Part shown: in pieces, positions 4,880-5,893 of the stretch
Layout: each line of letters starts with the position of its first letter
Position numbering within the stretch: the first letter of the stretch is position 1
DNA from: Prevotella sp.
GTDB lineage: Bacteria > Bacteroidota > Bacteroidia > Bacteroidales > Bacteroidaceae
Assembly (NCBI GenBank): GCA_022732315.1
Contig: JAIJUV010000161.1
Span: 1-5,893 of the forward strand
DNA: 5,893 bases
Reading direction: 5' to 3'
Notes under the pieces: model-generated
Seen by the model: the letters and a program-made list of their open reading frames with translations, nothing else
The model's database searches: none
What the model was told of the DNA's origin: nothing
Made by a program: the position numbers and the translations under genes

Positions 4880-5893
4880 CTACTTCACCTTTCCTTCTTT
4901 CCAAAGCTGATGGAAACTCTTCTTTGCAAACTCAGGCATGGCATGACCGATGCCCCAGGCATTCCAATTGCTGAAGTGCGTACAGCATTCAGGAACCAGA
5001 TTGACAAGCGGAGCAAACTTCAGGGCAGTGGTGTAGAGCGCAGGACGGTCGAAGAGATACTTCATACCATTCGACATCGCCCTCTTCACAGGATCAGCCT
5101 TACCCAACTTCTCCAGACTCTGGCGCCAGACATAAATCTGCGAACCTGGTCCTACCTTGGAAGGACAGACATTATCGCATGACAAGCACAAAGTACATGC
5201 CGAAACATTGTCGCTGTACTTCTGAGGATTCTTCAGCATACCCAGGTTCACACCTACAGGCCCCGGAATAAAATAGGTGTAGCTGTAACCGCCTGAACGA
5301 CGATAAACCGGACAGGTGTTCATGCAGGCACCGCAGCGCATACACTTCAACGTCTGCCAGTGGTCCTTATCAGCAAGAATGTCGCTTCTGCCGTTATCCA
5401 CCAATACTACATGCATCTCGGCACCCGGACGAGCCTGACGGAAATGAGAAGTGAAGGCGGTGGTAGGCTGACCGGTTCCGCAGCGGCAAAGCAGACGCTG
5501 GAACACAGCCAATGACTTATAATCAGGAACCAGTTTCTCAATACCCATCGCTACGATATGGAGCTTAGGCATGGAAGTGGTCATATCCGCATTACCCTCG
5601 TTGGTGCAAACCACGCAATCGCCGGTGGCAGCCACACCGAAGTTACATCCGGTCATACCTGCTCCAGCTTCCATAAACTGGTCGCGGAGATGATGACGGG
5701 CACAGCGGGTCAGATAAGTAGGATCATAGTTGCCTATTTCCTTGGAGATACCCTTCTCCTCGAACATCTTTCCTACCTCCTCACGCTTCAGGTGGATGGC
5801 AGGCATCACGATATGGCTAGGCTTCTGACCCAGAAGCTGGATGATGCGCTCACCCAGGTCGGTCTCCACCACGTCAATGCCGTGCTGCTCCAG
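4880..5893 (-). CDS. lutB: LutB, iron-sulfur subunit of L-lactate utilisation complex (C-terminal part)
   Basis: The frame enters from the right edge and gives 337 residues before a TAG stop. LutB proteins are usually about 450-475 residues, so roughly the first quarter is missing. The GTG codon at 5870-5872 is not the true start, because the frame stays open and homologous (LEQHGIDVVETDLGE) to the edge. A LUD-like segment with GCNFGVAATGDC and TNEGN (about 82-101 of the visible part) precedes two ferredoxin-type motifs, CMRCGACMNTCP (Cys184, 187, 190, 194) and CTLCLSCDNVCP (Cys233, 236, 239, 243), enough for two [4Fe-4S] clusters that pass electrons from lactate. The end, with SFHQLW, is typical. 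In the usual operon lutA lies upstream, which here would be beyond the right edge. A quinol or electron-bifurcating acceptor cannot be deduced. Confidence 0.9.
   Translation of the reverse strand: MEQHGIDVVETDLGERIIQLLGQKPSHIVMPAIHLKREEVGKMFEEKGISKEIGNYDPTYLTRCARHHLRDQFMEAGAGMTGCNFGVAATGDCVVCTNEGNADMTTSMPKLHIVAMGIEKLVPDYKSLAVFQRLLCRCGTGQPTTAFTSHFRQARPGAEMHVVLVDNGRSDILADKDHWQTLKCMRCGACMNTCPVYRRSGGYSYTYFIPGPVGVNLGMLKNPQKYSDNVSACTLCLSCDNVCPSKVGPGSQIYVWRQSLEKLGKADPVKRAMSNGMKYLFDRPALYTTALKFAPLVNLVPECCTHFSNWNAWGIGHAMPEFAKKSFHQLWKEGKVK

Noticed and set aside
4853..5182. 109-codon + strand frame opposite the end of lutB
   Set aside because: It is antisense to the conserved LutB C-terminus, including a cysteine cluster, and begins inside the heptamer array.

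Overview
The window looks like chromosomal DNA from a gut or oral member of the order Bacteroidales, most likely a Prevotella/Segatella-type organism. The grounds are protein-level resemblance (a PurT tail, a LutB/LutC pair, a Bacteroidales-style MBOAT plus SGNH-like pair), start codons without clear Shine-Dalgarno sequences, and A/T-rich gaps between genes. This is judged by eye and no database search was possible.

Layout: (1) bases 1-231 are the 3' end of purT (formate-dependent GAR transformylase, purine synthesis), followed by a 144-base gap with two hairpins, the longer of which probably ends purT transcription. (2) Bases 376-4187 hold four genes on the + strand that form a probable operon: an MBOAT-family membrane O-acyltransferase, a membrane-anchored SGNH-hydrolase-like protein, a cupin of the FdtA/QdtA sugar 3,4-ketoisomerase family, and a FemAB/GNAT-like acyltransferase whose start overlaps the previous stop by 4 bases. 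(3) A perfect 18-bp hairpin at 4198-4238 separates this operon from convergent genes. (4) Bases 4261-5893 on the - strand hold lutC and the C-terminal part of lutB, components of the LutABC-type L-lactate oxidation complex. lutB runs off the right edge of the window.

The four-gene block looks like a small cell-surface glycan modification cassette set between housekeeping genes. The MBOAT protein and its SGNH-like partner resemble the AlgI/AlgJ, PatA/PatB and DltB/DltD pairs, which move acyl groups across the membrane onto extracytoplasmic polymers. The ketoisomerase points to a dTDP-3-amino-deoxysugar, and the FemAB-like enzyme could acylate an amino group. The aminotransferase, the nucleotidyltransferase and the glycosyltransferases that such a pathway needs are not in the window, so the substrate is unknown. 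In 60-base blocks counted by hand, G+C is about 57-63% in the purT and lutB ends and mostly about 40-43% in the surface genes (one block 52%), which is consistent with separate acquisition.

The less ordinary signals are short tandem repeats in gaps between genes (three 16-17-base units between the MBOAT and SGNH genes; four 7-base units between lutB and lutC) and an Asn in the place where an SGNH enzyme normally has its catalytic Asp. I did not find a clearly undescribed system. The orphan cassette is the best candidate for a closer look.
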